50,197 nucleotides of DNA from Pseudomonadota bacterium (GCA_022571415.1 JACZXW010000007.1:1-50197), one strand, 5' to 3'; numbered from the stretch's first letter, positions 34,282 through 44,571 are shown. Numbers and translations are program-made. The notes: generated by a model not told the origin, from the sequence alone.

Positions 34282-35538
34282 ATGGAATTACTCATTGTTG
34301 GCATCAATCACCAGACGGCGCCGGTATCTCTGCGCGAAAAGGTGGCATTTACTCCAGATCAGCTGGGTCATGCATTGCAGGACCTGCTAAGCCGCAGGGA
34401 CCTGGCGGAGCTTGCCATTCTGTCAACCTGCAATCGTACCGAGCTGATCTGTATCGCGGTTCAGCAGAACACTACGCCAATCGTGGAATGGCTGGCTCAA
34501 TACCATCACCTGCCATTGCCGGAGCTGCAGCAAAGTATTTACGTGAAAACCGGTACTGAAGGAATCACGCATATGATGCGTGTAGCTTCCGGTCTGGATT
34601 CCATGGTGCTGGGTGAGCCTCAAATTCTGGGACAGGTAAAAGACTCCTTTACCCATGCACAGCTGCATAAAACCATCGGGCCAGAGCTCTATAAACTCTC
34701 ACAAGCCACCTACCAGGTCGCCAAACGTGTACGAACTGAAACTGCCATTGGCGAAAATTCTGTTTCAGTGGCATCCACCGCAGTTACCCTGGCTTCCCAG
34801 CTTTTCGCTGATCTCAGCACCTGTAATGCACTCTTGATTGGCGCCGGTGAAACCATAAAACTGGTGGCGCGTCATCTCATCAATGCCGGAATCAATGACC
34901 TTGTTATCGCCAACCGTACTGTCGAAAATGCGCAAATTCTGGCCGAAGAACATGACGCCCAGGCTATCGATTTATCCGGCGTGCCCCTGCATCTGGTCAA
35001 TGCGGATATCGTCATTACCTCCACCGCCAGCCAATTACCCATCCTTGGCAAGGGTTCAGTTGAAAGCGCACTAAAAAAACGACGGCACAAACCGATTTTC
35101 ATGGTTGATCTGGCTGTACCCCGGGACATCGAACCTGAAGTTTCCGATCTTCGCGACGTGTATCTTTACACTGTCGATGACCTCCAGCAGATCATCGACC
35201 AGAATCTTACCCACAGAGCAGACGAAGCCGCCCGGGCAGAAAACATTATCACGGAGGCGGTCCAGGAATTCGTTGATGATTACAAATCGTTGCAGGCGCT
35301 GGATACACTGGTTCGATTTCGCAAGAAAAACAATGAATTTAAAGAAGCCGAGTTAGACAAGGCATTAAGACGGCTACAACGTGGTGAAGACCCGGCAGAA
35401 CTACTTAGATCACTGGCGAACCAGTTGACCAACAAACTCATTCACGCACCCAGTATTCAGTTGAAACAGGCAGGCAAGGACGACCGCCATGACCTGCTGC
35501 TGGCAATTGAAGACATGTTCCAACTCGGGGAAGACTAA
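34282..35538 (+). CDS. hemA: Glutamyl-tRNA reductase
   Basis: A 418-residue enzyme that reduces glutamyl-tRNA to glutamate-1-semialdehyde, the first committed step of tetrapyrrole synthesis by the C5 pathway. Catalytic Cys50 sits in '[10 protein letters not shown]'. The substrate-binding part follows ('[20 protein letters not shown]'), then the NADPH domain with '[16 protein letters not shown]' and 'VIANRT', and the helical dimerisation domain at the end. The start at 34282 gives the standard [14 protein letters not shown]. The ORF could open earlier at a GTG (34255), but that adds an atypical Cys-rich leader. The stop overlaps the prfA start (TAATG). Confidence 0.97.
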   Translation: MELLIVGINHQTAPVSLREKVAFTPDQLGHALQDLLSRRDLAELAILSTCNRTELICIAVQQNTTPIVEWLAQYHHLPLPELQQSIYVKTGTEGITHMMRVASGLDSMVLGEPQILGQVKDSFTHAQLHKTIGPELYKLSQATYQVAKRVRTETAIGENSVSVASTAVTLASQLFADLSTCNALLIGAGETIKLVARHLINAGINDLVIANRTVENAQILAEEHDAQAIDLSGVPLHLVNADIVITSTASQLPILGKGSVESALKKRRHKPIFMVDLAVPRDIEPEVSDLRDVYLYTVDDLQQIIDQNLTHRADEAARAENIITEAVQEFVDDYKSLQALDTLVRFRKKNNEFKEAELDKALRRLQRGEDPAELLRSLANQLTNKLIHAPSIQLKQAGKDDRHDLLLAIEDMFQLGED

Positions 35539-36638
35539 TGAACGCTTCCTTAAGGTCAAAACTGGAACAGCTGGCAGATCGCTACGACGAATTAGCCGCA
35601 TTACTCAGCGATGCAGAGACCATTGCCCAGCAAACCCTGTTTCGGACTTATTCCCGTGAGTATGCGCAAATTGAGCCAGTCGTTCTCTGCTATCGCCAAT
35701 ACCAGAAAAAGTCGGATGAACTTGACGAAGCCAATATCCTGAGTCAGGACAAGGATCCGGACATTCGTGATATGGGGAGCGAAGAAGTTTCAAACCTGGG
35801 TGCTAAGCTCAAAGAGCTTGAACACGAACTGCAAAGGTTACTGATTCCAAAAGATCCAAATGATACCCGCAATGTTTTCCTGGAAATACGCGCCGGGACA
35901 GGGGGGGACGAAGCCGCTATCTTTGCAGGCGACTTGTTTCGTATGTATCTCCGTTTTGCCGAAAACAGCAACTGGAAAATGGAAATCCTGAATGAGCGGT
36001 TCGGCGAACATGGCGGCTACAAGGAGGTCATCGCCCGGATCGAAGGCAAAAACGTATACGGTAAACTGAAGTTCGAATCCGGTGTTCATCGAGTACAACG
36101 AGTGCCACGGACCGAATCACAAGGTCGCATTCATACCTCGGCGTGCACGGTGGCTGTACTTCCTGAGATTGAAAGTATCGATGAAATAGAGATCAACAAG
36201 AGCGATCTCAGGATCGATACCTACCGTGCTTCCGGTGCAGGGGGACAACACATCAACAAAACCGATTCTGCTGTTCGCCTGACCCACTTGCCGACAGGGC
36301 TTGTCGTGGAATGCCAGGACGAAAGATCACAACACAAAAATAAAGCGCGGGCAATGAGCCTCCTGCAAGCCAAATTGCTGGACCAGGCCCAACGGAAGCA
36401 AGATGCTGAACAGGCCGAAACCCGTCGAAACCTGGTTGGCAGTGGAGATCGGTCTGAAAAAATCCGAACCTACAATTTCCCGGATGGAAGGGTGACTGAT
36501 CACCGCATTAATATCACCCTGCATCGGCTGGCGCAGACCATGGCGGGAGAACTAGAACCCATTATTGAGCACCTCATTGCCGAACATCAGGCAGATCAGC
36601 TGCAATCACTGGGCCTGGGCTCTGAAGATGAGACGTGA
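35538..36638 (+). CDS. prfA: Peptide chain release factor 1
   Basis: A 366-residue class I release factor that reads UAA and UAG. The catalytic GGQ lies in '[20 protein letters not shown]' and is modified on the Gln by the PrmC encoded next. The stop-codon-reading loop region contains '[20 protein letters not shown]' (with 'PxT'-like residues upstream of it as in RF1), and the end has '[15 protein letters not shown]'. The ATG shares its A with the hemA stop, and the 3' end overlaps prmC by 11 bases. Tight coupling is typical of hemA-prfA-prmC. Confidence 0.97.
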   Translation: MNASLRSKLEQLADRYDELAALLSDAETIAQQTLFRTYSREYAQIEPVVLCYRQYQKKSDELDEANILSQDKDPDIRDMGSEEVSNLGAKLKELEHELQRLLIPKDPNDTRNVFLEIRAGTGGDEAAIFAGDLFRMYLRFAENSNWKMEILNERFGEHGGYKEVIARIEGKNVYGKLKFESGVHRVQRVPRTESQGRIHTSACTVAVLPEIESIDEIEINKSDLRIDTYRASGAGGQHINKTDSAVRLTHLPTGLVVECQDERSQHKNKARAMSLLQAKLLDQAQRKQDAEQAETRRNLVGSGDRSEKIRTYNFPDGRVTDHRINITLHRLAQTMAGELEPIIEHLIAEHQADQLQSLGLGSEDET

Positions 36639-37491
36639 ATATCAAAGCGTAAGTGAACTGCTGCGGGAAGCAAACTCGTTGGTTGCCACCTCCACTTCCC
36701 CTCATCTGGACTGTCAGTTGATTCTTGCTTACTGCCTGGGTAAAACAAGAGAGTGGTTAATCAGAAACTCTGATGAAACTATCTGCACAAATAAAACCCA
36801 CCATTTTAAAGAACTGATATCCCGCAGACAAAAAGGAGAACCTGTTGCCTATATCCTTGGTTACAAGGAATTTTGGGACTCAACACTAAGCGTCACCAGA
36901 GATACCCTGATACCACGGCCAGAGACGGAACTGCTTGTCGAGACCATACTAGACACATTCGACGACGCACCTCGCCTGGTAGTTGACCTTGGAGCCGGAG
37001 CCGGTGCAATAGCGATATCACTCGCACTGGCCCGGCCCAGCTGGCACCTACTCGGAGTGGACATAAATCCGCAAGCGCTCATCGTTGCAAGTAAAAACGG
37101 TGCAGGTATAACCAACCTGCACTGGCTGCAGGTTAACTGGGGTAGCGCATTCATTGAGAACAGCATCGACCTATTGGTCTGTAACCCGCCTTACATCTCC
37201 GAGAATGATCCTTATCTGGATGGTCTTGCCTTCGAACCTCAAAGTGCACTGGTTTCATCGGACAACGGGCTTGCTGATATCTATGCCGTGATTTTTGAAG
37301 CACAGCAGCTGCTAAAGCCCGGCGGACATCTGTTATTGGAACATGGTCACGAGCAACAGCCGCAGGTCTGCAAGAGACTGAAAGCCTGCAAATTTGACCC
37401 AACTCCCCTGCTGGACCTGCAAGGTAACCCGAGGGCAGTCCTGGCCAAGAAAAGGACGAAACAGACCATTGCGGGCTCCACAGATGAATGA
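36628..37491 (+). CDS. prmC: Release factor glutamine methyltransferase
   Basis: A 287-residue SAM-dependent methylase of the GGQ glutamine in release factors. It has a helical N-terminal domain, then '[14 protein letters not shown]', '[12 protein letters not shown]', SAM motif I '[16 protein letters not shown]', and the N-methylase signature NPPY in '[13 protein letters not shown]'. The ATG at 36628 lies inside the prfA end, and a longer frame from 36565 is excluded because its extra 21 residues are antiphase prfA sequence. The stop overlaps moeB by 8 bases. Confidence 0.96.
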   Translation: MRREYQSVSELLREANSLVATSTSPHLDCQLILAYCLGKTREWLIRNSDETICTNKTHHFKELISRRQKGEPVAYILGYKEFWDSTLSVTRDTLIPRPETELLVETILDTFDDAPRLVVDLGAGAGAIAISLALARPSWHLLGVDINPQALIVASKNGAGITNLHWLQVNWGSAFIENSIDLLVCNPPYISENDPYLDGLAFEPQSALVSSDNGLADIYAVIFEAQQLLKPGGHLLLEHGHEQQPQVCKRLKACKFDPTPLLDLQGNPRAVLAKKRTKQTIAGSTDE

Positions 37492-38227
37492 TGAAGAATT
37501 GTTGCGTTATAGCCGCCAGATCATGCTTCCGGAAATTGAAATTGACGGACAGGAAAAACTGCTGAATTCCAGGGTGCTGATCGTCGGCCTTGGCGGCCTG
37601 GGTTGTCCCGTTGCCATGTATCTCGCGGCTGCAGGTGTTGGTCACCTTGTGCTCGCCGATTTCGATGTCGTTGACCTAAGCAACCTGCAACGTCAGATCG
37701 CGCACACCACGGCCGGGGTCGGACAGCTCAAAGTAGCCTCCGCGAAGCAAACCATCTCTGCCCTGAACCCAAATGTCGAGGTGACTTGTATCGATCAGCG
37801 TCTGGATAAGAGCGCCTTGAGCTTGCAAATCAATCTGGCTGACCTGGTGTTGGACTGTACCGATAACTTTAGTATTCGTTTTGAAATCAATGAACTTTGC
37901 GTCGCCAACAACACGCCTCTGGTTTCAGGTGCTGCCATTCGCCTTGAGGGGCAGGTCATGGTCTACGATCCAAAAACGCCAGATTCGCCCTGCTACCGCT
38001 GCCTCTATCAGGAGGCCGATGATGTCACTTTAAACTGTTCGGAGAATGGCGTTGCAGCACCTGTCGTGGGAGTGATCGGAACAATTCAGGCGATCGAGGC
38101 CATCAAGCTTCTCGCCGGGTTCGGCCAGTCCCTGGCGGGTCATTTACTTGTGTTCGACGCAAAATCGATGAACTGGCGCAAGCTGAAGTTATCCAGAAAT
38201 CCAGCCTGTAAAACCTGCTCCGGTTAA
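37484..38227 (+). CDS. moeB: MoeB/ThiF-family adenylyltransferase
   Basis: A 247-residue E1-like enzyme that activates the C-terminus of MoaD (molybdopterin synthase) or ThiS by adenylation. It has the nucleotide loop 'VLIVGLGGLGCPVAMYLAAA', 'DLSNLQRQIAHTTAGVGQLK' (Arg finger region), 'VLDCTDNFSIRFEIN', and zinc ligands CxxC in 'PCYRCLY' and 'PACKTCSG'. No rhodanese domain is present. Position after prmC is common for moeB in pseudomonads. No moa or thi genes are in the window, so the partner protein cannot be decided from context. It converges on lipA. Confidence 0.9.
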   Translation: MNDEELLRYSRQIMLPEIEIDGQEKLLNSRVLIVGLGGLGCPVAMYLAAAGVGHLVLADFDVVDLSNLQRQIAHTTAGVGQLKVASAKQTISALNPNVEVTCIDQRLDKSALSLQINLADLVLDCTDNFSIRFEINELCVANNTPLVSGAAIRLEGQVMVYDPKTPDSPCYRCLYQEADDVTLNCSENGVAAPVVGVIGTIQAIEAIKLLAGFGQSLAGHLLVFDAKSMNWRKLKLSRNPACKTCSG

Positions 38228-38238
38228 GACACGCCGCC

Positions 38239-38266
38239 AGTCCGGGAGACTGTGTCTCCTGCACCG
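38239..38266. terminator. Weak hairpin between convergent moeB and lipA
   Basis: GGAGAC and GTCTCC flank a three-base loop (CCGGGAGACTGTGTCTCCTG), in the 43-base gap between the two converging stop codons. It could work for both strands. No long T run is present, so the strength is doubtful. Confidence 0.35.
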
Positions 38267-38270
38267 TCTC

Positions 38271-39230
38271 CTATTGAAAATTACCTGCTGCCTGCAGGTC
38301 TGCATGATAGGAAGAACGTACCAGCGGACCACTGGCAACATGGGTAAAACCTATTTTCTTAGCCAATTTCCCCAACTCGAGAAATTCATCGGGATGGACG
38401 AAACGCTCCACCGCAAGGTGATTTTTGCTGGGTTGCAGGTACTGACCCAGGGTAAGCATATCGACCTTGTGCGCAACCAGATCAGCCATTACCTGTTTCA
38501 CTTCATCGATGGTTTCTCCAAGACCCAACATTAATCCCGATTTAGTGACAACGTCAGGTGCGATTTGTTTATACCGAAGAAGCAAACGTAACGACCCTTC
38601 ATAGTCAGCACCGGGCCGCGCTTTTCTATATAGCCGTGGTACAGTTTCGAGATTGTGGTTAAACACGTCCGGCGGCGTTTGCAGCAAGATCTCGAGTGCA
38701 AGCTCCATACGTCCCCGAAAATCAGGAACCAGTATCTCCAGGCGGATGTGCGGATTTATTCGCCTTATTTCGGCAATGCAATCAGCAAAATGCGCAGCGC
38801 CACTATCCTTAAGGTCATCCCTGTCAACTGAAGTGACAACGACATACTTAAGGCGCATCTCTGCTATTGCCTCAGCGAGTTGTTTCGGTTCATCCTGGTT
38901 AAGGGGATTCGGCTTGCCGTGCGCCACATCACAGAAGGGACAGCGCCTGGTACAAATTTCACCCATAATCATGAACGTGGCCGTGCCTTGAGAAAAACAT
39001 TCCGGCAAATTAGGACAACTTGCCTCCTCGCAGACGGAGGCGAGTTTTCGCTTGCGCAAAATTCCCCTGATCCGGGTGATCTCCGGTGTGGTTGGTATCC
39101 GCACCCTTATCCAATCCGGCTTACGAGGCATGTTTTCAGTCGGCACAACCTTCACAGGGATGCGCCTGACTTTTTCAGCACCTCTTAACTTCTCGCCCTG
39201 GACAAGTCTGTTTCTCTTAACTTTTCCCAT
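38271..39230 (-). CDS. lipA: Lipoyl synthase
   Basis: A 319-residue radical-SAM enzyme that inserts two sulfurs into octanoyl groups on E2 and H proteins. Both clusters are visible: the auxiliary cluster in '[13 protein letters not shown]' and the radical SAM cluster CxxxCxxC in '[10 protein letters not shown]'. The C-terminal Ser of '[11 protein letters not shown]', a ligand of the auxiliary cluster, is also present. It works after LipB, encoded 26 bases upstream, and ends the long dacA-lipA arm of the operon. Confidence 0.97.
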   Translation of the reverse strand: MGKVKRNRLVQGEKLRGAEKVRRIPVKVVPTENMPRKPDWIRVRIPTTPEITRIRGILRKRKLASVCEEASCPNLPECFSQGTATFMIMGEICTRRCPFCDVAHGKPNPLNQDEPKQLAEAIAEMRLKYVVVTSVDRDDLKDSGAAHFADCIAEIRRINPHIRLEILVPDFRGRMELALEILLQTPPDVFNHNLETVPRLYRKARPGADYEGSLRLLLRYKQIAPDVVTKSGLMLGLGETIDEVKQVMADLVAHKVDMLTLGQYLQPSKNHLAVERFVHPDEFLELGKLAKKIGFTHVASGPLVRSSYHADLQAAGNFQ

Positions 39231-39256
39231 TAAAACATCGCCATCTGGTCATGCTG

Positions 39257-39934
39257 TTAGGTGATGGAATCATACCCGAAATATGCGGCAAGTTGCTCGA
39301 CCAGGCGTGCAGACACGGATGATAGATCTTCATCGACCCCAAGACTCGCAAGGTCAGTTACCTCAAGGTCCGCATACCCACACGGGTTTATCCTCCCATA
39401 GGGTTCAAGATCCATCGAAACATTCAGGCTGAGTCCGTGATATGACCGCGCCCTGCGCACTCTCAGGCCCAGGGCAGCAATCTTTGCATCCCCTACATAT
39501 ACACCCGGAGCTTCCGCTTTTGCCTGCCCGTCAATACCATAGCCGGCCAGCAGGCGTATAACTGATCGCTCAATCCCGTTGACAAGATCCCTGACGCCAA
39601 GCTGCTTTCTTTTAATATCAATAAGAAGGTAGCAGACCAGCTGACCCGGTCCATGGTAGGTAACCTGGCCGCCCCGATCTGACTGTACAACGGGAATATC
39701 ACCCGGATCGAGAATGTGCTCTTTCTTGCCCGCCTGACCCTGGGTAAAAACGGGATAATGCTGCAACAACCAGAATTCATCCGGCGTATCCCCGATCCGG
39801 GCGTCCGTAAATTCACGCATGCAGCGCAGGGTATCCTGGTACTGGGTAATCCCCAGATTCTTTACACGTAGATTCTGTGTATCCAGTTTCTTAATATTTG
39901 GATTCTTTGTTTTCAGATCATGTGACCCAGACAT
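39257..39934 (-). CDS. lipB: Octanoyl-[ACP]:protein N-octanoyltransferase
   Basis: A 225-residue LipB that moves octanoate from acyl carrier protein to lipoyl domains, giving the LipA substrate. Visible are 'FWLLQHYPVFTQGQAGKKEH', 'QSDRGGQVTYHGPGQLVCYL' with the catalytic-lysine region following, and 'GINPCGYADLEVTDL' with the catalytic Cys. The start is uncertain. ATG 39934 is used because the frame further upstream overlaps ybeD out of phase. The ~20 residues before 'LGITQYQDTL' are unusually rich in Lys and Asn, so a later start is possible. Confidence 0.93.
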   Translation of the reverse strand: MSGSHDLKTKNPNIKKLDTQNLRVKNLGITQYQDTLRCMREFTDARIGDTPDEFWLLQHYPVFTQGQAGKKEHILDPGDIPVVQSDRGGQVTYHGPGQLVCYLLIDIKRKQLGVRDLVNGIERSVIRLLAGYGIDGQAKAEAPGVYVGDAKIAALGLRVRRARSYHGLSLNVSMDLEPYGRINPCGYADLEVTDLASLGVDEDLSSVSARLVEQLAAYFGYDSIT

Positions 39935-39959
39935 TTCTAGTGGCCCAAAGTGACCGGCA

Positions 39960-40220
39960 TCATAAGACGAGACGGACGGCAGCACATCCTTGCAGCTCCG
40001 CAAACAGGCGCTTCAACTGCGGTTCCCCGGTCGCCCAAAACAACACGGTGATCGCATTGTAATTGCCCTTGCTGCTTGGTCTTTCCTTCACTTTATCAAG
40101 TGCGATGGTGGCATCATAACGACGCAAAATACCCAGAACTTCATCCCGGAAACCAGGAACCGACTCACCAATGACCTTGATCGGATAGTCGCAGGGAAAT
40201 TCAATCTTTGGTTCTTTCAC
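39960..40220 (-). CDS. ybeD: YbeD/DUF493 family protein
   Basis: An ~86-residue ferredoxin-like (ACT-type) protein, recognised by 'FPCDYPIKVIGESVPGFRDE', 'RPSSKGNYNAITVLFWAT' and the end 'AAVRLVL'. The family is conserved between dacA and lipB in gammaproteobacteria; its function is not known, though a regulatory role is suspected. The GTG at 40220 gives the length of the E. coli protein and has GGTGG about 9 bases upstream. The GTG at 40274, which overlaps dacA, would add an 18-residue Pro-rich leader and is the main alternative. Confidence 0.85.
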   Translation of the reverse strand: MKEPKIEFPCDYPIKVIGESVPGFRDEVLGILRRYDATIALDKVKERPSSKGNYNAITVLFWATGEPQLKRLFAELQGCAAVRLVL

Positions 40221-40251
40221 ATCTGGTTTCCACCCAGGATCAGGAGGGTCC

Positions 40252-41415
40252 CTAAATTTCGAGTGGATCTCCACCGAATAACCGCAAAAAGAATAACGCG
40301 ATCTCGTCCCATATGCGACTGAAGAAACCGGCCTCTTCGACAGCATTCAGCGCGACCAGTGTGGCACTCAACAATACCTCTTCCTTCATCCGCACGGCTA
40401 ATGTGCCGAGTTTTTGCCCTTTTGACAGGGGCGCGAGTATTTCAGCACTAATATCCATATGGGCCGCGAGATAGTCCCTCGCTCCTCGCGGTATGGTCAC
40501 GACAATGTCATTTTCAAGCCCTATGTTTATAGAGCTGTGCGAACCGCCCCAGACACGAACCTTTTTCAACGATTCATCGGCACTGTACAGCGCGACAGTT
40601 TCGTAATAGCGAAATCCGTAGGTCATCAGTTTCTGACTTTCGGCGGCTCGCGCTTGTTCAGAAGCGGTTCCCATGATCACCGAAACAAGCCGCATCCCGT
40701 CCCTTTGCGCTGACGCAACTAGGCAATATCCCGCAGCCTCCGTGTGGCCTGTCTTTACACCATCAACCGTATTGTCTCGCCACAAAAGAGAATTTCGGTT
40801 AGGTTGACGGATATTGTTGTAAGTGAAGTATTTCTCGGAATAGAGCTTGTAGTGTTCTGGAAAACGTTCAATCAGGGCGATGGTCAGTGCGGACAGGTCT
40901 TCCGCGGTGGTATAGTGATTTTCATCCGGCAAACCGGTGACGTTGACGAAACTAGTGTCATCCAAACCCAGGCGGGATGCTTGTTGATTCATGACATCCA
41001 CAAAGGCTTCTTCACTGCCTGCAATATGTTCGGCTAATGCCACGCTGGCATCATTCCCTGACTGGATAACGATCCCGCGTAGCAAATCCTGAACGGTGAC
41101 CCTGGTACCTTCCTGAATAAACATGCGAGAACCTTCCATTCGCCATGCTTTGACGCTGATGTTGACACTGTCCCTGAGACTGATCGTTCCTTTTTCAATC
41201 TCTGTTGCCACAACAAAACTTGTCATGATCTTGGTCAGACTCGCAGGGGGTAATCGCTGTTTGCTGTTGTGTTCAACTAAAACTGTACCCGTTACGGCAT
41301 CAACAAGCAGATACCCTTGTGCCGCTAATTGCGGTGGTGCGGGAATAATGGGTTCGCTGGCCAATATGATATTCGGAATCGTCAGAGAGACGAAAAGGGT
41401 AAAAATTATGCGCAT
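40252..41415 (-). CDS. dacA: D-alanyl-D-alanine carboxypeptidase (PBP5/6 type)
   Basis: A 387-residue low-molecular-weight penicillin-binding protein that trims the terminal D-Ala from peptidoglycan pentapeptides. It has a signal peptide (cleavage after 'ILAS'), the SLTK motif with the catalytic Ser, the SGN motif in 'VIQSGNDASVALAEH', and KTG in 'DGVKTGHTEAAGYC'. A PBP5 C-terminal beta domain and a terminal amphipathic membrane helix ('IWDEIALFFLRLFGG') follow. ATG 41415 starts the signal sequence; the earlier in-frame start at 41454 only adds a polar leader. Confidence 0.95.
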   Translation of the reverse strand: MRIIFTLFVSLTIPNIILASEPIIPAPPQLAAQGYLLVDAVTGTVLVEHNSKQRLPPASLTKIMTSFVVATEIEKGTISLRDSVNISVKAWRMEGSRMFIQEGTRVTVQDLLRGIVIQSGNDASVALAEHIAGSEEAFVDVMNQQASRLGLDDTSFVNVTGLPDENHYTTAEDLSALTIALIERFPEHYKLYSEKYFTYNNIRQPNRNSLLWRDNTVDGVKTGHTEAAGYCLVASAQRDGMRLVSVIMGTASEQARAAESQKLMTYGFRYYETVALYSADESLKKVRVWGGSHSSINIGLENDIVVTIPRGARDYLAAHMDISAEILAPLSKGQKLGTLAVRMKEEVLLSATLVALNAVEEAGFFSRIWDEIALFFLRLFGGDPLEI

Positions 41416-41491
41416 TGTTTCTAGTTTCCTGTTTGATGCTTGGTATTGCTTCACCGCGGATGACGCCGCGAGGGAGCTTTTATAGCAGTCG

Positions 41492-42313
41492 CTAGTTAAT
41501 TACAACTTTAATTGGTTTGTTGGCCACTGCCTGGGTAAGCAGCATGGAGAGTTTTTCCTCTTCCAGCTCCGTCTCGATGGGTCCAATCCATACCTTGTGC
41601 AAGATTCCGGCATGCATTTCACTCTGCAATATCCTCACCTGAATACCGCCGCCAAAATCAGCCAGTAAATCCCGGACTTGATGCAACAACGATTCTGCAC
41701 CTTCCACACGGGAGAATGCCCCCGCCTGGAGGAAATAGGAAGAGCCCTCAGCCTGTAAAGAGCCCTCAGCCTGTATAGAGCCCTCATCGGTTAAAGCAGG
41801 TCCAATCGTAGCCTTATCCAATCCAGGATAATTTTTGTCATCAATGGCTTCTACAACCACCGGGGCCGTTCCCTTGTCAGCAAAACCGAGTTCCAGGGCA
41901 GCCTTGTAGGATAGATCAATGACCCGATCGGCGTGAAAAGGTCCTCTGTCATTTACTCTAAGAATCGTCTTCCTGCCATTATCAAGATTTGTGACCCTGA
42001 CAGTGGTCGGTAGAGGCAGCGTTTTGTGTGCCGCGGACAAACGGTACATATTGTATGTCTCGCCGTTAGCCGTTAATCGTCCATGAAATTTTTGTCCGTA
42101 CCAGGAGGCAATGCCGATTTCGAGGTAGCCGAAGCTATCCTGCATGACCTCATAGCTTTTACCAAACACGATATACGGGCTCTTGTTTCCAGGCGCAACC
42201 TGGCTGTCACCCGGGCCTGAAGGCGGACTTGCAGCCTGCTGCACTGACGCACACGAGCCCAGCAGAAAAACGGAAAAAAACACAATAATGGGATAAAACA
42301 CTGGCCTAATCAC
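41492..42313 (-). CDS. rlpA: Septal-ring lytic transglycosylase RlpA
   Basis: A 273-residue outer-membrane lipoprotein (lipobox 'LLGSCAS'). It has a double-psi beta-barrel catalytic domain ('GIASWYGQKFHGRLTANGE', 'HKTLPLPTTVRVTNLDNGR', 'VNDRGPFHADRVIDLS') and a C-terminal SPOR domain (about 195-273) that binds denuded glycan at the division site. RlpA cuts glycan strands lacking stem peptides. Between the domains an 18-bp tandem repeat encodes 'SIQAEGSLQAEGSS' (see the separate repeat). It lies between mltB and dacA as in Pseudomonas. Confidence 0.94.
   Translation of the reverse strand: MIRPVFYPIIVFFSVFLLGSCASVQQAASPPSGPGDSQVAPGNKSPYIVFGKSYEVMQDSFGYLEIGIASWYGQKFHGRLTANGETYNMYRLSAAHKTLPLPTTVRVTNLDNGRKTILRVNDRGPFHADRVIDLSYKAALELGFADKGTAPVVVEAIDDKNYPGLDKATIGPALTDEGSIQAEGSLQAEGSSYFLQAGAFSRVEGAESLLHQVRDLLADFGGGIQVRILQSEMHAGILHKVWIGPIETELEEEKLSMLLTQAVANKPIKVVIN
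41742..41786 (-). repeat. 18-bp tandem repeat in rlpA linker
   Basis: Two units of 18 bases (41742-41759 and 41760-41777; 17 of 18 bases equal) and a 9-base partial third unit encode repeats of six residues (QAEGS plus L or I) just before the SPOR domain. Unit number may vary in the population through slippage and would change linker length without shifting frame. Confidence 0.8.
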
Positions 42314-42334
42314 CGATCTGGGTATGGTTGCAAT

Positions 42335-43366
42335 TTAATGATAGCGATAACTCGCAACTTCGCCTGAAGTTCGTAGTGCCTCGCTTAGCTGAAAGATAGC
42401 CATCGCATAGAGCTTGCTGCGGTTGTATCGGGTAATGACATAGAAGTTGCGCATTCCCAGCCAGTATTCGTCTCCCTGCTTACCCACCAGCTTCATCGGG
42501 CTGACTTCCATTGTGTCATCGAACTCTACCCTTGTGGTCACTCCCAGTTCACGCATCGCCCCAATTGTAGTGCTTGGCTTGAGCGAAACATTAAATGCAG
42601 CAGCATCAAGACGGGAACTGTCCCCTTCCCTGTTTTTTACGATAGCCTCAACGACCACAACCTCTCCTTTGCGCCAACCGTGCTCAGCGAAGTAATTCGC
42701 TACGCTACCGATGGCGTCAGCTGGATTATTCCAGATGTCCCGTACGCCATCCCCATCAAAATCTACGGCATAGCGCCGATAACTGCTGGGGATAAACTGA
42801 CCATATCCCATGGCGCCAGCATAAGACCCTCGCAACTCCGTAACCGGCTGGTTTTCTTCCCGGACCAGGAGAATAAATTCCCGCAATTCCTTCTTGAAAA
42901 AGGCGGACCGCGGAGGATAGTCAAACGCCAGGGTCATCAATGCATCCAGGACCCTGTAATTACCTCTATGCCTGCCATACATGGTCTCCACGCCAATGAT
43001 CGCAGTGATAATAACCGGAGGAACCCCATACTTCCTGTACGCTTCAGTCAACGCATTCTTGTTTTCCATCATGAACTCGCGCCCCGCTTTCATTCGGCTC
43101 CTGGTGAGGAAAATATCCTGGTACCTGCTCCAGGTCAGCACTTTTTCCGCCGGTCTTGATATCGCATCAATAATGGTTTGTTTATACCTCGCCTGGCGAA
43201 ATACGAAAAGCAGTCCTTCAATGGTAAATCCATCGGAAACCGCTAATTCTTTGGCGAAGGATCTGACCTCTTCCCGACTCGAATAATCCGAAGTCTTAGA
43301 CAGAAGTCCCCCGGACACCAGCAAGATGGTTAGCAGGAAGACGCCTTTTATCATTCCTCTGCGCAT
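42335..43366 (-). CDS. mltB: Lytic murein transglycosylase B
   Basis: A 343-residue MltB/SltB1-type enzyme (GH103) that cleaves peptidoglycan with formation of 1,6-anhydro-muramic acid. The catalytic Glu is in 'IIGVETMYGRHRGNYRVLDA'. 'GSYAGAMGYGQFIPSSYRRY' and the calcium-loop-like 'DFDGDGVRDIWNNPADAIGS' follow. The N-terminus has a hydrophobic signal sequence (residues 8-22). No Cys is placed for lipidation, so a soluble periplasmic or signal-anchored form is more likely than a lipoprotein. Confidence 0.94.
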   Translation of the reverse strand: MRRGMIKGVFLLTILLVSGGLLSKTSDYSSREEVRSFAKELAVSDGFTIEGLLFVFRQARYKQTIIDAISRPAEKVLTWSRYQDIFLTRSRMKAGREFMMENKNALTEAYRKYGVPPVIITAIIGVETMYGRHRGNYRVLDALMTLAFDYPPRSAFFKKELREFILLVREENQPVTELRGSYAGAMGYGQFIPSSYRRYAVDFDGDGVRDIWNNPADAIGSVANYFAEHGWRKGEVVVVEAIVKNREGDSSRLDAAAFNVSLKPSTTIGAMRELGVTTRVEFDDTMEVSPMKLVGKQGDEYWLGMRNFYVITRYNRSKLYAMAIFQLSEALRTSGEVASYRYH

Positions 43367-43382
43367 GGTGAGGCAGCTCTCC

Positions 43383-44522
43383 TTACAGGATTATTTTTCG
43401 ATGAGTGTGAATTGACATTATCATTCCAAAACCGGCAAACAACGTGAGCACGGAAGTCCCCCCATAGCTCACCATTGGCAGCGGCACGCCAACGACCGGT
43501 AACAGCCCACTAACCATACCAATATTTACAAATACATACGCAAAAAAGGTAAATGTAATTGTCCCGGATAGCAATCTGCCAAAAGTATCCTGTGCCTGCA
43601 AGGATATGATCACCCCTCGCCCCATAAGCAAAATGTACATGATTAACAGAATCACAACACCGATCAGTCCCAATTCCTCTGCTAACACCGCGATAATAAA
43701 GTCAGTCTGGCTCTCGGGCAGAAAATCCAGATGAGACTGGGTCCCCTGAAACAGGCCTTTGCCAGATAAACCACCAGAGCCAATCGCTGTTTTTGACTGA
43801 ATAATATTCCAACCTGCTCCCAGCGGATCACGTTCAGGGTTCAGCAGAGTCAGGATTCTTTGTTGCTGGTAGTCACGGAGCACAAACCAAAGAGCGGGCG
43901 CTGATACTAGACCAGTGACCAGCGCGCCCAATACAAATCGCCAGGGAATTCCAGCCAGCAACAACACCAGTAGGCCGGAAGTACCAATTATTAGGGCCGT
44001 ACCGAGGTCTGGTTGTGCGGCGATCATCAGCACGGGAATCGAGATCATGACGATAGCCCAGAGAATGTGTTTCGCTCGTGGCGGCAGATGGCGATCATGG
44101 AAATACCAGGCAAGAATCATCGGCACCACAAGCTTCATTATCTCGGACGGTTGGAAGCTCACGAGACCCGGAATTCGCAACCAACGTTTTGATCCGTTAA
44201 CTTCAAACCCGAACAGGTAGGTCAGCCCTAAAAGAATCACCCCCAGCACAAATAGCCAGGGGGCAATGCGCAAATAAAAAATTGGAGAGATTTGCGCCAT
44301 GATTATCATGACGATCGTCGCAATGCCGAGTTTGACAGCTTGCGCGATAACTGGTCCAGGTTGTTGATCTACAGCGCTGAACAGTATGAGTAAACCGTAA
44401 CCGGAAATACATAACATCACGAACATCAAGGGAAAGTCCAGGTGAACCTTATCCCCAAGCCCTGCCTTGCGCTGTAAAAGATATCCTGAATCCGGTAATC
44501 GCCGAACAAAATCCTGGCTCAC
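43383..44522 (-). CDS. rodA: Rod-shape peptidoglycan polymerase RodA
   Basis: A 379-residue SEDS glycosyltransferase with ten transmembrane helices that polymerises glycan strands with PBP2 in the elongasome. Key segments: 'GSKRWLRIPGLVSFQPSEIM', 'AQPDLGTALI' (catalytic Asp region), 'SHLDFLPESQTDFI' and 'PLPMVSYGGTSVL'. The GTG start follows the mrdA stop by 49 bases. The N-terminal ~25 residues are polar and cytoplasmic. Confidence 0.97.
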   Translation of the reverse strand: MSQDFVRRLPDSGYLLQRKAGLGDKVHLDFPLMFVMLCISGYGLLILFSAVDQQPGPVIAQAVKLGIATIVMIIMAQISPIFYLRIAPWLFVLGVILLGLTYLFGFEVNGSKRWLRIPGLVSFQPSEIMKLVVPMILAWYFHDRHLPPRAKHILWAIVMISIPVLMIAAQPDLGTALIIGTSGLLVLLLAGIPWRFVLGALVTGLVSAPALWFVLRDYQQQRILTLLNPERDPLGAGWNIIQSKTAIGSGGLSGKGLFQGTQSHLDFLPESQTDFIIAVLAEELGLIGVVILLIMYILLMGRGVIISLQAQDTFGRLLSGTITFTFFAYVFVNIGMVSGLLPVVGVPLPMVSYGGTSVLTLFAGFGMIMSIHTHRKIIL

Positions 44523-44571
44523 AATAGCCTCTGTGCTTCAGTTGCAATACGCGATGCTTCCCCGACTTCCC

